Assembly: GCA_037974665.1 (NCBI GenBank)
Contig: CM075775.1
Span: forward strand, 43,420,652 to 43,484,651
Source of the DNA: Ehretia macrophylla
Taxonomy: Eukaryota > Streptophyta > Magnoliopsida > Boraginales > Ehretiaceae
Reading direction: 5' to 3'
Length of the DNA stretch: 64,000 nucleotides
Positions 47,814 through 59,883 of this stretch are shown piece by piece. The notes under the pieces were generated by a model. It saw only the letters and a program-made list of their open reading frames with translations, was not told where the DNA came from and ran no database searches. The translations under genes and the position numbers were made by a program. The number at the start of each line of letters is the position of its first letter. Within the stretch, counting starts at the first letter, position 1.

Positions 47814-49490
47814 AACCTTTCTTCGAGTCCTTTAGTTAGCTCATCACCGGTACCTGGTGTAGCTGCATCTAATAGGTGAAAGCGAGTATGAGCAACCCTC
47901 CATCTTCTTCTTTTTAATCTCCTGATCCTCCCTTAGCCTCTAACTCTAACGCCTTTTCCCGGGAAGGATAACCTTAGGTTTCCCCTAATAGGCTGGAACC
48001 CGATGTACTGGGCTCGGAAGCTCCTATTTTACTTCTATCCCCATCTCTTGTCCCATCCATGGAACCAATGCTTGAAAGCAGTTGTACTAAAAGAAATAGG
48101 AAAGGGCTGATTCCATTCATCCAAGGCTTAGCCATCTCACTTCCATCTGACAAACTCTCGAGTGTTCCCCCTCCGAATAAGCAAGCAAGAACTGCATTCA
48201 TGATTGATTCACATTCTCCACCAGCCACTGCCGAATTCACAGTTTCAGCAACGTAGCCTATTCTTTTATTTATGCAAATTCAAGTCGGACTGGTCTTGTC
48301 AGAAGAAGATTGGGCCCTACAGTGGTTGTCTCGCCTGGTTAACCAATTGGTAGTAGCTAAGCGCTTAGAAGCGAGATCAAAAAAAGCATCTCTAACGAAA
48401 TTGCACTTTATTGAGTAACGAGATCAGTCTCTAGTCTAGGAAAACCTGCTCTTCGATATTGTACTCTATATTTGACGATCTCTCTTTGTCCCAAGATCAA
48501 AGCAAGAAACAGAGCTAATGATAACTACCATTTTCAGGCCGATGGGGTTGACGGCAAGCAATGGTATACAGGGTGGAAAGCAAAGTCAACGGCATTTGAG
48601 GGAATTGTTTCAACGGAGAAATGAAAAAGGAAAAGATTCCAACCATAGGGATTGAAAACCACTTTTAGGGAAGCAACAATAAAGATAACAAGAAAATTCT
48701 GCATCGGCTTAGCTTAGCGTCTGATCGTTTTCTACCTGAATCTACGATTGTGAAATTGGACCATCTGTCTTTGTCCCAGCCGGTAGAATGACATAAAAAA
48801 CACAGATGGGGACGAGTTGTGGACTACATTAGGTATAGGTTGAAATGGCGAGAGTTGAGATGACGATGATGCTTGGGAAGAAGCAAACCCGATGGTGCTG
48901 AGAATCGAGGAATGACCATGTACTCTTTCCCTTACGAGACTCATGGAGTAGCATATTTCGAAAGAGGAAGCAAGTGCAGCTTCCGTGATAAGGGGAATGG
49001 GAGTGGTGAAGTGGGCCCCTTCACTTTTTTAGGACGGAGTGTTCACTTAGCCCAGCAAGAAAACAGATGCGCGGGCTAACGTGCAAGGGCTTTCGCGTTA
49101 GTGCCCTTGCTTGTTGGGTCATAAGCCGGGCATAACCATTGGCATAGTAGAATCAGACGTAGGTCTATTGATTCAACAGGAAAGTGTTATGGTTTGAAGA
49201 TACTCGAACGATAGGTCGAGCGCCTACCTTCCTTTCCTTATCAGTCGAGCTGAATTCCATCCAACCTCTCCCATTCTTTTTTGTAAAATGTAGGTTTTGC
49301 AATAGTGGTAGTGCGCACACAATTTAGCATCTCATCATTGAATTTTTTTACTTGCGGGATACTCAACTTCACAAAGCTGCGGGGGTTACCACCACATCCT
49401 GCCACGCCTTTCACTCACTCGCTTGAGTCGGACTCAATCACTCTTTTTGTTTTGGGGATCATTCGTTCTTCACTCTCTTGCTATTACCCG
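47814..49490 (+). other. Mitochondrial-like non-coding DNA
   Basis: Several short open frames (47974-48240 minus, 48732-48944 minus, 48873-49079 plus, 49305-49502 plus) have no recognisable domain. The first includes a Ser/Gly-rich segment (ASEPSTSGSSLLGE). No tRNA or rRNA is seen. Confidence 0.35.
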
Positions 49491-49737
49491 CATGGCTATT
49501 AGACTATGTTGTAAACAAAGTTACTTGCATGCTTGTGTGGTTTTGGAACTATTGTTTGCTTCAAGGCTCGGATAGCCTTGAATCTTTAAATATTTAGCCA
49601 TGAAAAGCTTGTTTATCTTGTGGTTACCTTATTTGAGAGTCTACAGGTTTTTAGAATGTCCACGGTACCGGGGAGACTCTGTCCGTGTGTCGGGTCCAGA
49701 CTTAACCTTTAGCTTGGGGTTGGGTCACGACGTGACA
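49491..49737 (+). repeat. 5' LTR of the plus-strand Tekay element, truncated
   Basis: Only the last 247 bases of the LTR remain. They match 57027-57271 with about a dozen differences and end in CGTGACA. The left edge at 49491 abuts mitochondrial-like DNA without a TG start, so about 2.2 kb of the LTR, including its promoter, were lost. Confidence 0.85.
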
Positions 49738-49743
49738 TTTGAG

Positions 49744-49755
49744 TGGTATCAGAGC
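49744..49755 (+). other. Primer binding site, tRNA-iMet
   Basis: TGGTATCAGAGC lies 6 bases after the LTR end, identical to the site of the minus-strand Tekay element. Confidence 0.92.
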
Positions 49756-50090
49756 TATAGATTGCATGAAGCTGGGTTAAATTTCTCAGTCTGTGGGTAG
49801 AGACTTGTTATGCGACCTTGTGATTGTATGAATCTGTGGTTTTTGATTTGCCTAAGTGAAATTTGAATTAGGAATGAACATGCTAGCATGGAAATAGAAT
49901 ATCAAGAGTCTAGAATGTCAAGTATGATCTAGTGACTTATGTATACTTCAAGAATGTAGAATACTTATATGAACTCCTATATACTTGACTTTATGTGAAT
50001 CTGTTTGAACTTTTCTTTATGTGCTTACTTATAAATTACATATATACACATATATACCTGTCATAACACTTTGCATTCTAGCTATTCGAG

Positions 50091-51046
50091 ATGGGGCCCC
50101 GCCGTCGTACTGAGAATCAGAATGTTATAGAGAACCAGAGGGGGTTCACGGGCGAGAAGCTGATGTGGCAGAAAATGCACCACAGGTTCAGGAACCGAGC
50201 ACTGCACAGATCTTGGCCACGATGGCCACTGCTATGAATATCATTGCCCAGTTCGTGACACAGCAAGAATAGACGGGGGTTGTTGGAGGTAATCAGGCTG
50301 CAAGAGCTAGGGGTAGTGCTACTACCGGAGGTAATCTGTATGACCGGTTTATTCATCATGGGGCCTACGCTTTCTTTGGAGAATCGGATGATATGAAGGC
50401 GAAAATATGGTTGAGGAAGTTTGAAAGGGTGGCTGCAATACTTGAGTGCCATGATGAGAGGAAGATCACTTATGCCACATTCCTTCTAGAAGGTGACGCT
50501 GAAGATTGGTGGCGTACTATCAGTGAGAAATTGGAAGCCGAGAGGGTTCATCATTCGTGGGCTGATTTCGTCCGAGAATTCTGAGACAAGTACATATAGG
50601 TGGTTGCCCGCGAGAGGCGTCAAGCAGAGTTCATAAACTTCAAATAGGGAAGTATGACAGTAGATCAATATGAGGCTACTTTTACTAGGCTTTCCCCTTA
50701 TGCGCCAGCCTTGATACAGCCAGAGGACATGAAGATCCAGAGATTCATCCTGGGATTAAGAAGGGATATTATGCTAAATTTGTCTGCGAATGATTTCCCT
50801 AATTATGCTGCAGTGGTCCGAGCTGCCTCGAGATATGAAAAACGCAAGGCCGATGTGTTAGCCGAGACCAGTCAATCAAGTAAGCGGTTTCAGTCTCAGA
50901 GTCCGGGGTACCAGAGTCAGGCTATATCAGTTGGGCAGAGTTCACAGCCGAGGCAGACTCAGAGTTATACAGGGCCTACTTAGACTCAATCACGACCAGT
51001 TCAAAGTCAGACTCAGAGTCAATTCCGTCTAGCGGTGTCCCGTTCA
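50091..51046 (+). pseudogene. gag: Tekay-type gag, degenerate
   Basis: ATG 50091 begins MGPRRRTEN as in the minus-strand copy, but indels shift the frame before 50393, after which gag is readable in frame 2. Stops lie at 50582, 50597, 50645, 50981 and about 51047. The capsid motifs WLRKFERVAAILEC, LLEGDAEDWWRTIS, MTVDQYEATFTRLS and RFILGLRRDI are still clear. Compared with the other copy, stops at 50582, 50645 and 50981 sit where it has Arg or Gln codons, consistent with C-to-T change. Confidence 0.9.
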
Positions 51047-54000
51047 TAACAAGGTAGTTCAGCTACCTCTACTTACAGAGCTCCTTCGGGAGGCACTGCT
51101 CTAAGACGTCACCAGCAGTGCAGCTTCTGTCAATGCCAGGGCCATACTGAGGAGGTTTGTTGGAAGAGATTGGGCCGGTGTACCGGATATGGCAGTGATC
51201 AACACAGGGTTGAGGACTGTCAGAAATTTAAGAACCCTAGGGGTCAGACGTCAACTCAGAACTCTCAGACCAGGGCACCAACTGCAGCACCACCACCACG
51301 AGGTCAAGCTCATGTATTTGCTTTGGATGCTGAGGAGCTTCCGGATACGACCGCTGTGGTGGAAGGTATTTTTCTTCTTAATGATCAATCAGTTAAGGTT
51401 TTAATTGATTCCGGGGCTTCGCATTCGTTTATTACACCTATTTGTGCACAAAATGCTAAGTTGAAACATGATAAATTGTTGCATGATATTGTAGTTTACA
51501 CTCCTATGGGGCCGAAGTTTGTCACCAAATCTATCTGCAAGACATATAATATTTATATTCAAGGTCTTTTTTTTCCTGCCGATTTAATTATTCTACCTTT
51601 CCATGACTTTGAAATTATATTGGGGATGGACTGGTTAAGCAAATATTATGCCCAGCTTGACCGTAGAAAGAAGATTGTGTATCTAGAAATGCCCGACCAG
51701 CCTGTACTTAAAATAGTTGGTAGTAGAAAATCTACGGGAACTCCTATTATTTCTTCTATTAGGGCATCTAAATTATTGAGCAAGGGTTATGAGGCTTATC
51801 TTGCGTATTTGATTAATCAGCCTGTGGATCAATTGAAGTTGAATGATGTACCTACCGTGAGGGAGTTTCCGGGGGTCTTTTCTGAGGAATTACCTAGGTT
51901 ACCGCCTGATAGGGAGATATAGTTCATGATTGACTTATTTTCGGGGACTTCACCTATCTCTAGGACTCCGTATAAAATGACTCCACCCGAATTGCAGGAA
52001 TTGAAAGTTCAATTGCAGGGTTTGCTTGAGAAGGGATTCATTCAGCCAAGTTCTTCACCTTGGGGTGCGCCAGTCCTATTTGTTAAGAAGAAAGACGGAT
52101 CTCTTCGCTTATGCATTGATTATCGGGGTCTTAATCAGGTAACCATCAAAAATAAATATCCTTTGCCTTTAATTGAAGAGTTATTTGATAAGTTGCAAGG
52201 CGCCAAGGTATTCTCTAAATTTGATCTGAGGCAAGGCTATTATCAGTTGAGGATTAAAAAAGATGATGTTCCTAAAACTGCTTTTAGAACTCGATATGGC
52301 CATTATGAGTTTGTTGTCTTGCCGTTTGGTATTACTAATGCTCCCGCCGCATTCATGGACTTAATGCAGAGGGTATTCCGTCCTTATCTCGACCAATTTG
52401 TGGTTATCTTCATTGATGATATTCTTGTTTACTCTAGATCTGAGACGGAACATGAACATCATCTCAGAATTGTGTTGTAGACTCTTCAGGAGCATCAATT
52501 ATTTGCAAAGCTTAGCAAATGTGAATTTTGGCTTAAGCAAGTTGCTTTTCTTGGCCATATTATCTCGCATAATGGTATTTTTATTGATCCAGCGAAGATT
52601 GAAGTGGTGTTATCTTGGAAATGACCTGAAACTGTTACAGAAATTCGTAGCTTCCTTGGTTTAGCTGGGTATTATCGGAGGTTCATCAAGGATTTCTCTA
52701 AGCTTGCAGGGCCTTTAACTCAACTTACTCAGAAGAAAACAGTATTTGACTGGAGTGATAAATGTGAGGCCAGCTTCCAAGAATTGAAGAAGAGATTGAC
52801 TACAGCTCCTATTCTTGCCTTGCCTGAGGGTTATGATAATCTGGTGATCTATAGTGATGCTTCAAAGGAAGGTCTGGGTTGTGTATTGATGCAGAATGGC
52901 AGGGTCATTGCTTATGCTTCCAGGAAACTGAAGCCTTATGAACTCAACTATCCAACTCATGATCTTGAACTTGCAGCTATCATTCTTGCATTAAAGAAAT
53001 GACGTCATTATCTTTGGGGCAACAAGTTTGAAATCTTTACAGTTCATAAGAGCTTGAAGTATCTGTTTTCATAGAAAGAGTTGAACATGAGGCAGAGGCA
53101 TTGGGTGGAATTACTTGAGGACTATAACTGCACTATTAACTATCTTCCGGGCAAGGCCAATATTGTTGCTGATGCTTTGAGCCGAAAGGCTACTGTTGCT
53201 AGCTTGATTATCAAGAATTGGGAATTCATGGAAGAATTATGCTTATGGAAGCCTAGTACTTCAAATTCTGGTATTCAGTTCGCAAGTTTGCAGATTCAAT
53301 CTCTATTATTATCCAGGATTCGAGAAGCTCAACAGGCTGATCTTCAATTGTTGAAAGTCTTAGAGAATTCTAAAGGGGGAGAGTCGGATTTCAAACTGCA
53401 CGACGATGATATTCTCAAATTCAAAGGTAGAATCTGTATTCCGAATAATCCAACTCTGAAGAAGGATATTCTTGCTGAGGCACACAGTTCTAGATATACT
53501 ATCCATCCAGGCAGTACAAAAATGTATAGAGATTTGAAGCAGAACTTCTGGTGGAATAATATGAAGAAAGAAATTGCTGACTATGTTGCTCAATGTCTTA
53601 CTTGTCAGAAAGTTAAAGCAGAGCATCAGAGGCCTGCAGGGTTGTTACAGCCTTTGGCTATACCTGAGTGGAAGTGGGATCATATCACCATGGATTTCGT
53701 CTATGATTTACCGAGGTCTTCGAAGGGTAATGACTCAGTTTGGGTTATTGTGGATAGATTGACCAAGACTTCTCATTTCATTGCTAAAAAGAAGACTGAT
53801 TCTCTTGATAAGCTAGTAGAGTTGTATATCGAGAATGTTGTCCGACTTCATGGAATTCCAAAGAGCATTGTGTTAGATAGAGATCCCAGATTCACATCTC
53901 AGTTTTGGCAGAACATTCAGAAAGCTTTAGGCACGACTTTGAGTTTCAGTACAACTTATCATCCTCAAACTGATGGTCAATTTGAGAGAACTATCTTAAT

Positions 54001-54768
54001 CCTCGAGGATATGTTGCGGGCTTGTATTCTGGACTTCGGTAAGAGTTGGGAGAAGTATTTGCCACTCGCAGAGTTCGCCTATAACAATAGTTATCAAGCT
54101 ACTATTGGTATGGCACCTTATGAGGCACTTTATGGACGTAAATGCCGGTCTCCTCTCTACTGGGATGATGTCGGTGAGATGAAGACTATCAACCCTACTC
54201 TTCTACCTGAGATGAACAGAATGTTTGACCATGTGCAGCTTATCAGAAAAAGAATGCTTACAGCACAGAGTCGACAAAAGAGTTATGCAGATAGATGCCG
54301 TCGTGATCTGAAATTTGTTGTGGGGGATCGAGTATTTTTAAAAATTTCTCCTCACAAGGGTTTGATTCGGCATGGTAAAGGAGGTAAACTCAGTCCTCGA
54401 TATGTGGGACCATTTGAGATAACTGAAACTATTGGTGAATTGGCTTACCGTTTAGCTTTGCCTCCCAGTCTGGGCAGAATTCACGATGTCTTCCATGTTT
54501 CTATGCTTCGGAAGTATCAGCCAGATCCTTCTCACATACTTGAGCCAGAACCGCTAGAGATCAGTGAGACCTTGACGTACACAGAGAAACCTCTTCGGAT
54601 TGTAGATCAGAAAGTGCAGGAGCTGAGGACTAAAAGCATTCTGATGGTTAAAGTTCTGTGGGATCATCACGGCGTAGAGGATGCGATGTGGGAAAGAGAG
54701 GATCAGATGCGGGAGCGATATCCAGAGTTATTCACCGAATCATGTATGAATTGCGTGGACGCAATTAT
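51047..54768 (+). pseudogene. pol: Tekay-type pol, degenerate
   Basis: All domains of a chromovirus Pol are present in one phase: knuckles (the first partly changed), protease [10 protein letters not shown] (about 51402), [11 protein letters not shown] (about 52415), RNase [11 protein letters not shown] (about 52850), integrase DDE core (VLDRDPRF about 53870, DGQFERT about 53975) and chromodomain ([16 protein letters not shown] about 54650). In-frame stops at 51920, 52478, 52622, 53000 and 53072 interrupt it. There are no frameshifts in pol, so decay is by substitution. RNase H has VHKSL where the family has DHKSL, losing a catalytic Asp. The frame runs on through the polypurine tract into the LTR. 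Confidence 0.93.
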
Positions 54769-54772
54769 TTTA

Positions 54773-54784
54773 AGGGGGAGAGGA
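54773..54784 (+). other. Polypurine tract of the plus-strand Tekay element
   Basis: AGGGGGAGAGGA lies directly before the LTR start TGTGACGCCCGAG. Confidence 0.85.
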
Positions 54785-57271
54785 TGTGACGCCCGAGATT
54801 TAGCCATGCATTCAATTACTGTTGCATCCCTTGTTTGCGCATTTACTTCTGTGCTTTACTAACTGACTTCTGTGACTACTATTCACTCTATTTTTAAATT
54901 GCATTCTATTAGTGAATTAGCATTTTTATTAAATCATATCAATTGTTAGAGGAGTGGGAAAAATGAGCAATTGAGCTAGAAGTGATAGGAGAGCTCATTT
55001 AGAAAATGTTTTTAGTAGTTGAATGAATAGTGTTACGTAACTAACTTAGAGTTTAATTAGCTAACATTAATTTATGCTTAGGACTTGTTTCTAACTAGTT
55101 TGACTCATATTTTGACCACACACTTAAACTAAAATAACTCACCTAATCTTATATAAAACACACACAACTCACCTTAGCTCATAACTAGCAAAAATCAAAA
55201 CAAAAAATTGCTGAAAAGCACAGTAGCATAGCCGACAGCAGCAAACAGGAAAAAGAAGAAGATTTTGCTCTTCAATCCTTCAATCCAGGCCTCTCCAAGC
55301 CTTGAGCAAGTAGATTAGGGTGTGTGCAAGCCTCCTAGGTGCTTCTACGCGCATTGGTGAGGGATTTCACGGCTTATTTTTGTATTTCTAAATAGTTGCT
55401 ATTTTCTTGATTTGTTGAAAATGTGTTCAAATGCTATTTTATTGATCATATATGCTATTATACCTTGTATATGAGTGCTAGAGAACATATTTGAACCATT
55501 GTTTTGCTTTTTAAATAGTTGGAATCGTTAGTTTGCTTCATGAGGTGAATAATGATGTTTTTCTAGGGTTTTGTGTAATTGCTCGAATTAGCTTGATTCA
55601 ACACTCTTAATAGATGCCTTAGGTGCTAATGAAGGTAGTCTAATAGCCCTGTGCACTTGAATTGCTCTAAAACCACATAAAACGTGAAATAGCTGACTTT
55701 AACAAAGGGGTTTTGGGGTAAATGCAAATCCGGGTCGATTCGGGCTTCACTTATAGTATTCTTAGGATACCAAGGTGCTATAGAAGCTTTGATAAACCTT
55801 GTTCAAAGCCCAGATGAGGTATGTGTAGTTTAAAGCCATAAGAGGGAATTTGGGGCTTTCGGGGTAATTGTGGGTAATCAGGCTTAATTGTGGGTTGAAA
55901 GGGTACCTTAGGGGTAAATTAGAGGATTGATGTAGCTTCCCCTCGAATATAAATCATTAATGTGAGTTTGGAAGAGAAATAGCTTGAATAGCAAAGAGGT
56001 TCAGGTGCAATTTCGGTTGTTTTTCGGTTCTAAGACCTTGGCACAACTTCTTGAGTGTTTAAATGTGGTTTCAAGTTGATTTGGAGCTTTCGGTATGATT
56101 CTATGCTTATCATATATATGTCCCTTTGTAAAACTGCTTATTAGCTTATATAATTGCTTCTATTCTAACTGCATCGAGGTCAACCTACTTTGTTGATCCT
56201 CCTATGTGTTATTGCTTATATTATTGCTATTAACTTGCCATTGTAAAGTGCATTACATAGTGGTTGCGCAACCATAGTGTCAGGGGCGGATGTGTTGAAT
56301 ATCGGTTAGGCGGCAGTGGGTTTGCCAGTGGATATTCGAACTCCGTGCCCTATTCCCTCACTCGCCTGGTTCGGAGATTGCCAGGGGGTATTGGGTCGTA
56401 GGATCATCGGGGTACATCCGGAGTTCACCCACTGGAGTGTCTGGGCTTATGCCGGCTTATCGTGATCGTGCTCGTAGTTCATGGATCGTGAATGAAGACC
56501 AGTGAAGATTGGTGTATAGGGGTTATGTGAAATGTATCCTTTTAAATGTGTGGTTATTTAAGATATCATTGTTTCTTTAATTGTCTAATCGTTATTGTTG
56601 TTTAACTATATTGCCTGTTGCATTGCACGCCCCGGGACTACATCCCTCACTGGGCAACAGTGGTTGCTCATACCTCGTTATATGTTTCAGGAGACGCTGA
56701 GGGTGATCCCCAGCTTGTTGAGGTAGTCGTGGAGGAGGAAGAGGTGCAGATAGAGCCTTTGCCCTAGTTGTTGTGTGTTGTTCTGAGGTGGCTGTGCCTT
56801 CTTGTTTCTATTTGGTACTCGTGTATCTATTTTGTGGCCTAAGGGCTATGTTTATGTTGGTTGTTATAAGAAGTTGAAGGATAGTTGGTCGTGGTGTAGA
56901 TTTGGGAACCTATGTCTTGTAATAACTTATATTTCTGCTTGTATTTCCTTTGCATGCTTGGGAGTGAATGGCTTAATGTAGAAATGTTTTATCTTTTAAG
57001 TATGTTTTAATGTTATCCTAGAATGTCATGGCTATTAGACTATGTTGTAAACAAAGTTACTTGCATGCTTATGTGGTTTTGGAACTGTTTGCTTCAAGGC
57101 TCGGATGGCCTTGAATCTTTAAATACTTAGCCATGAAAAGCTTGTTTATCTTGTGGTTACCTTATTTGAGAGTCTACAGGTTTTCAGAATGTCCACGGTA
57201 CAGGGGAGACTCTGTCCGTGTGTCGGTTCCGGACTTAACCTTTAGCTTGGGGGTTAGGTCGGGGCATGACA
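54785..57271 (+). repeat. 3' LTR of the plus-strand Tekay element
   Basis: A full-length LTR of 2487 bp, from TGTGACGCCC to GGGGCATGACA. It is homologous along its length to the minus-strand LTRs at 30635 and 38182 but clearly more diverged. The pair of LTR ends of this element differs by about 5 percent over the 247 bases available, so it is older. The next bases, aatac, have no partner at the truncated left end. Confidence 0.88.
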
Positions 57272-58204
57272 AATACCAACAAGAACTGGACTGCCTAGCT
57301 GATAGGTTAGCTCGCTACATCAGGTATCGGATATCTGTCTCAACTATAGGAAATAGCATCGGTGAGGAGGGGGAAGATACTACAAAGATTCTGAAGACGA
57401 AAAAGCTTGCATGTCTATCGGAGAGATTAGTTTGACCTGCTATTGGAGGCCGGTCGTAAAGCTGGTTCACCGACAACGACAGCTCGTGGGTCTGTGTTAA
57501 ACGATGGAGGCCCGTGTAAACTTAGGTCTAACAATCTTCCTAGTCCTTCGGGTTGAGGAAGCTATCCTAGTTGCGACCCTGGTTGAAACCCAAGGCCTTG
57601 CCTTCTCCGAGGGACTCGAGCATATCGATCTTGGGTCTAACCAAGCTGCACCTTCTGTTCAAGCGAAGAACTTCAAATTCTGGTGGAGACAGGCCTTAAT
57701 CTTGAATTCAAATCTAGTAGAAGGTTTCAAAATCAATTAGGGTTTGCTATTGGATAAACATTGTTATTATCATTTAATGCGCAAGGAACACTTTTCGACC
57801 GATCAGCTTATTTAATTTCATGGAAGGATCATTTCCAAAATCATGGTCAACCAAATCCAATAAGGCCAATCCCGCAGAGACCTAGCTCAGAAAAGGAGGT
57901 GGCGATCAACCATCTACTCTCGAGATTTATATTGATCAATTGATCTCCGCGTCCTGCCAGTTCGCTAAGTAGACTCACTCTACTGAGAGGTAACAAAGGC
58001 TGGAACTCTTCCTGCCAAAAGGGACCTACTTCTCATCCTAGGAGTTAGCAGGAAACAGTCCCCTCTCTGTCTGTCTCTCTGAGTTTCGACTACTAAGTAG
58101 CACTTCTGCTATTCAATCATAGAATCGATTTCGATCAAGCTGAAAAAGGTAAGCCCTATATATGTTATTAGTAGAGCGCTAACGAGCAAGAAAGGGCCCC
58201 TGGG
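57272..58204 (+). other. Mitochondrial-like or mixed non-coding DNA
   Basis: Open frames at 57133-57435 (starting inside the LTR), 57504-57740 and 57761-57943 have no recognisable domain. Confidence 0.35.
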
Positions 58205-58510
58205 GCCTCCATCAACATGATGCCACTGCGGGCCCTAGCCTATCTTGGAATTCATTCCTACGAGCCGGCTAAGTCAGACCAAGGTGACTATTCTGAGGTA
58301 CAATGCTGACTCGCAAAGAGCCATCGGCAAGATTCGTCTCAAGTGCCAAACATGGGATCTGAAGATTGAGCTCACTTCTTACGTGATTGATGGTGATACC
58401 TCCTAAACTTCCTACTTGGATCCACAATGTGGTACCTTCCACCCATCATCAATGCTTCAAATACGTTGATGAGAAGAGAAGGGAAAAATTCACTGGGTAT
58501 TTGCCGACAA
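58205..58510 (+). pseudogene. Tat/Ogre-type protease-region relic
   Basis: Translation across frames gives SINMMPLRALAYLGI, then QRAIGKIRLKCQTWDLKIEL, YVIDGDTS and, after a frame change, VPSTHHQCFKYVDE. This order is that of the aspartic protease and following linker in Tat/Ogre gypsy elements (active-site flank, GxIxL strand, LLGRPW region, then the HQCxK/F segment). The Asp-Ser-Gly catalytic motif is not seen. Several stops and frameshifts are present. Confidence 0.55.
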
Positions 58511-59306
58511 GAAGCACTTTTTTTAAAGGAGTGACGATTTGAAGATGCTCGACCGATAGGGAGAGGAATGGAGTACGTATCTTTTTCAGTCTCTTTCGCT
58601 GGGGCAAAGCAAAGAGGGAGGACTTTCAGAAGAAGGCGTCGTCCGCTAATCTTGAGGTTGGGGGGCAGCTCTAGTTTCGGATGAGCTGGATTCTAAACAT
58701 CTAAAACAACAGTGTAAGATGTCCTATTAAGGAAGCCTTCTTGTTACAGAATGTGAGTGAAGTGACTTCCTGTGGAAGGCACGAACATTCCTAAGGTACC
58801 CTCCGGAGTTTCCACTCACCGGAGGGCTTTTTCTAGCAGGTATCAGGCCCGTTGGATAAGAAAGCGGACTTCCCCCTCAAAACCGGATCTGTCTGTGTAG
58901 AGCAGGAAAAAGGAGATCGGAGTCTCAATCCTAACCCTCTAGGGTCTTTTCTAGGTATGCCTTCCTGGCTCGTATGATTGTGTTGCCTTCATCACAGGTA
59001 TTCCCATATCGGGATCGGGGACTAAGACGAAGCGTAGTACCATACCCGAACCTACCTCTTACTAGCCTTACATATTTTTCCAACTTGGTGGTGGAAAAGG
59101 AAATAAAGCATGATTGTGAACTACACTAAGGTGCAGATATACTCGTTAGCGGGAAGAACAATGACTAGTAGTACGAGGAGGTGATTCAGCAAGAAAGGCA
59201 CACCCCTGCTATTGACCCGATCAACTTGTTTTGACTCGACAAAACCCAATCTACAAGAACATGGGAACGGAACCTAAGACACACCCCAGAAACAGATCTT
59301 CGCAAT
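58511..59306 (+). other. Mitochondrial-like non-coding DNA
   Basis: No gene is recognised. The phrase at 58542-58564 repeats one near 21874. An inverted repeat, 'ccctccggagtttccactcaccggaggg', lies at about 58800-58827 and could fold into a hairpin with a 7-bp stem (ccctccg/cggaggg). Confidence 0.35.
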
Positions 59307-59566
59307 TTCACTGCGCCATGGCCATTTTCAACATGGGGGATCAACATCATTGGCAAAATCTCTCCCAAGTCCTCTAATGGCCATGAGTATATCTTGGTAG
59401 CAGTGGATTATTTCATCAAATGGGTGGAGGTAGCTTCATATACAACAGTCAATGCCAATCATGTCATTTTTATCAAGGCCAATATCATGACGAGATTTGG
59501 CATGCCCAATGAAATCAGCAGCGACATCAATAGCAAGACAGCGGATATGCGAACAAGATCATATAG
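59307..59566 (+). pseudogene. Tat-type gypsy integrase core relic
   Basis: Translation from about 59307 reads FTAPWPFSTWGINIIGKISP, then NGHEYILVAVDYFIKWVEVA and ANIMTRFGMPNEISSD. This is the N-terminal half of the DDE core of a Tat/Athila-like integrase. The first catalytic Asp, usually in WGIDIIG, is Asn here (WGINIIG). The second lies in the ISSD segment. Sequence homology stops soon after, before the Glu. The open frame continuing to 59684 is unrelated downstream. Confidence 0.8.
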
Positions 59567-59834
59567 TTTCTCAAAGAAAGAAGAGAAAGAACTGGGAGTT
59601 GGCGCCTACATATACATAAGAGATTGTTTGCTTACCAACCCATCCTGGCAAGCTCTTCCAGTTCGATTATTATTCTTGACTTGACTTATTATTATAAAAA
59701 CGACTCATTATCCAAATGAAAGACGATCGATTATCTACCCAAGAAGATAGAGAGTCCCACATACGAGAAAAGGTCACAAATAGAGTTGAACCAAGTAACA
59801 TTGCAAAGGCATAATGATAGTAGGGTCAGGATAT

Positions 59835-59883
59835 CCCCGCCCTCCGAACCGGACATGAAGGTTTCCCCTCATCCGGCTCTCTG
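59835..59883 (-). other. Group II intron fragment (conserved domain I hairpin)
   Basis: The minus strand reads gagccggatgagg, ggaaa, ccttcatgtccggttcgg and then agggcgg. This GAGCCG...GAAA...CGGTTC hairpin is a signature found in many bacterial and organellar group II introns. It supports an intron relic in the mitochondrial-like DNA. No GUGYG start, domain V or exon was found around it, so the parent intron is unknown. Confidence 0.55.

Noticed and set aside
58800..58827. Rho-independent terminator-like hairpin
   Set aside because: The inverted repeat is followed by T's only loosely, and no gene ends there. It is probably an ordinary mitochondrial-type hairpin.
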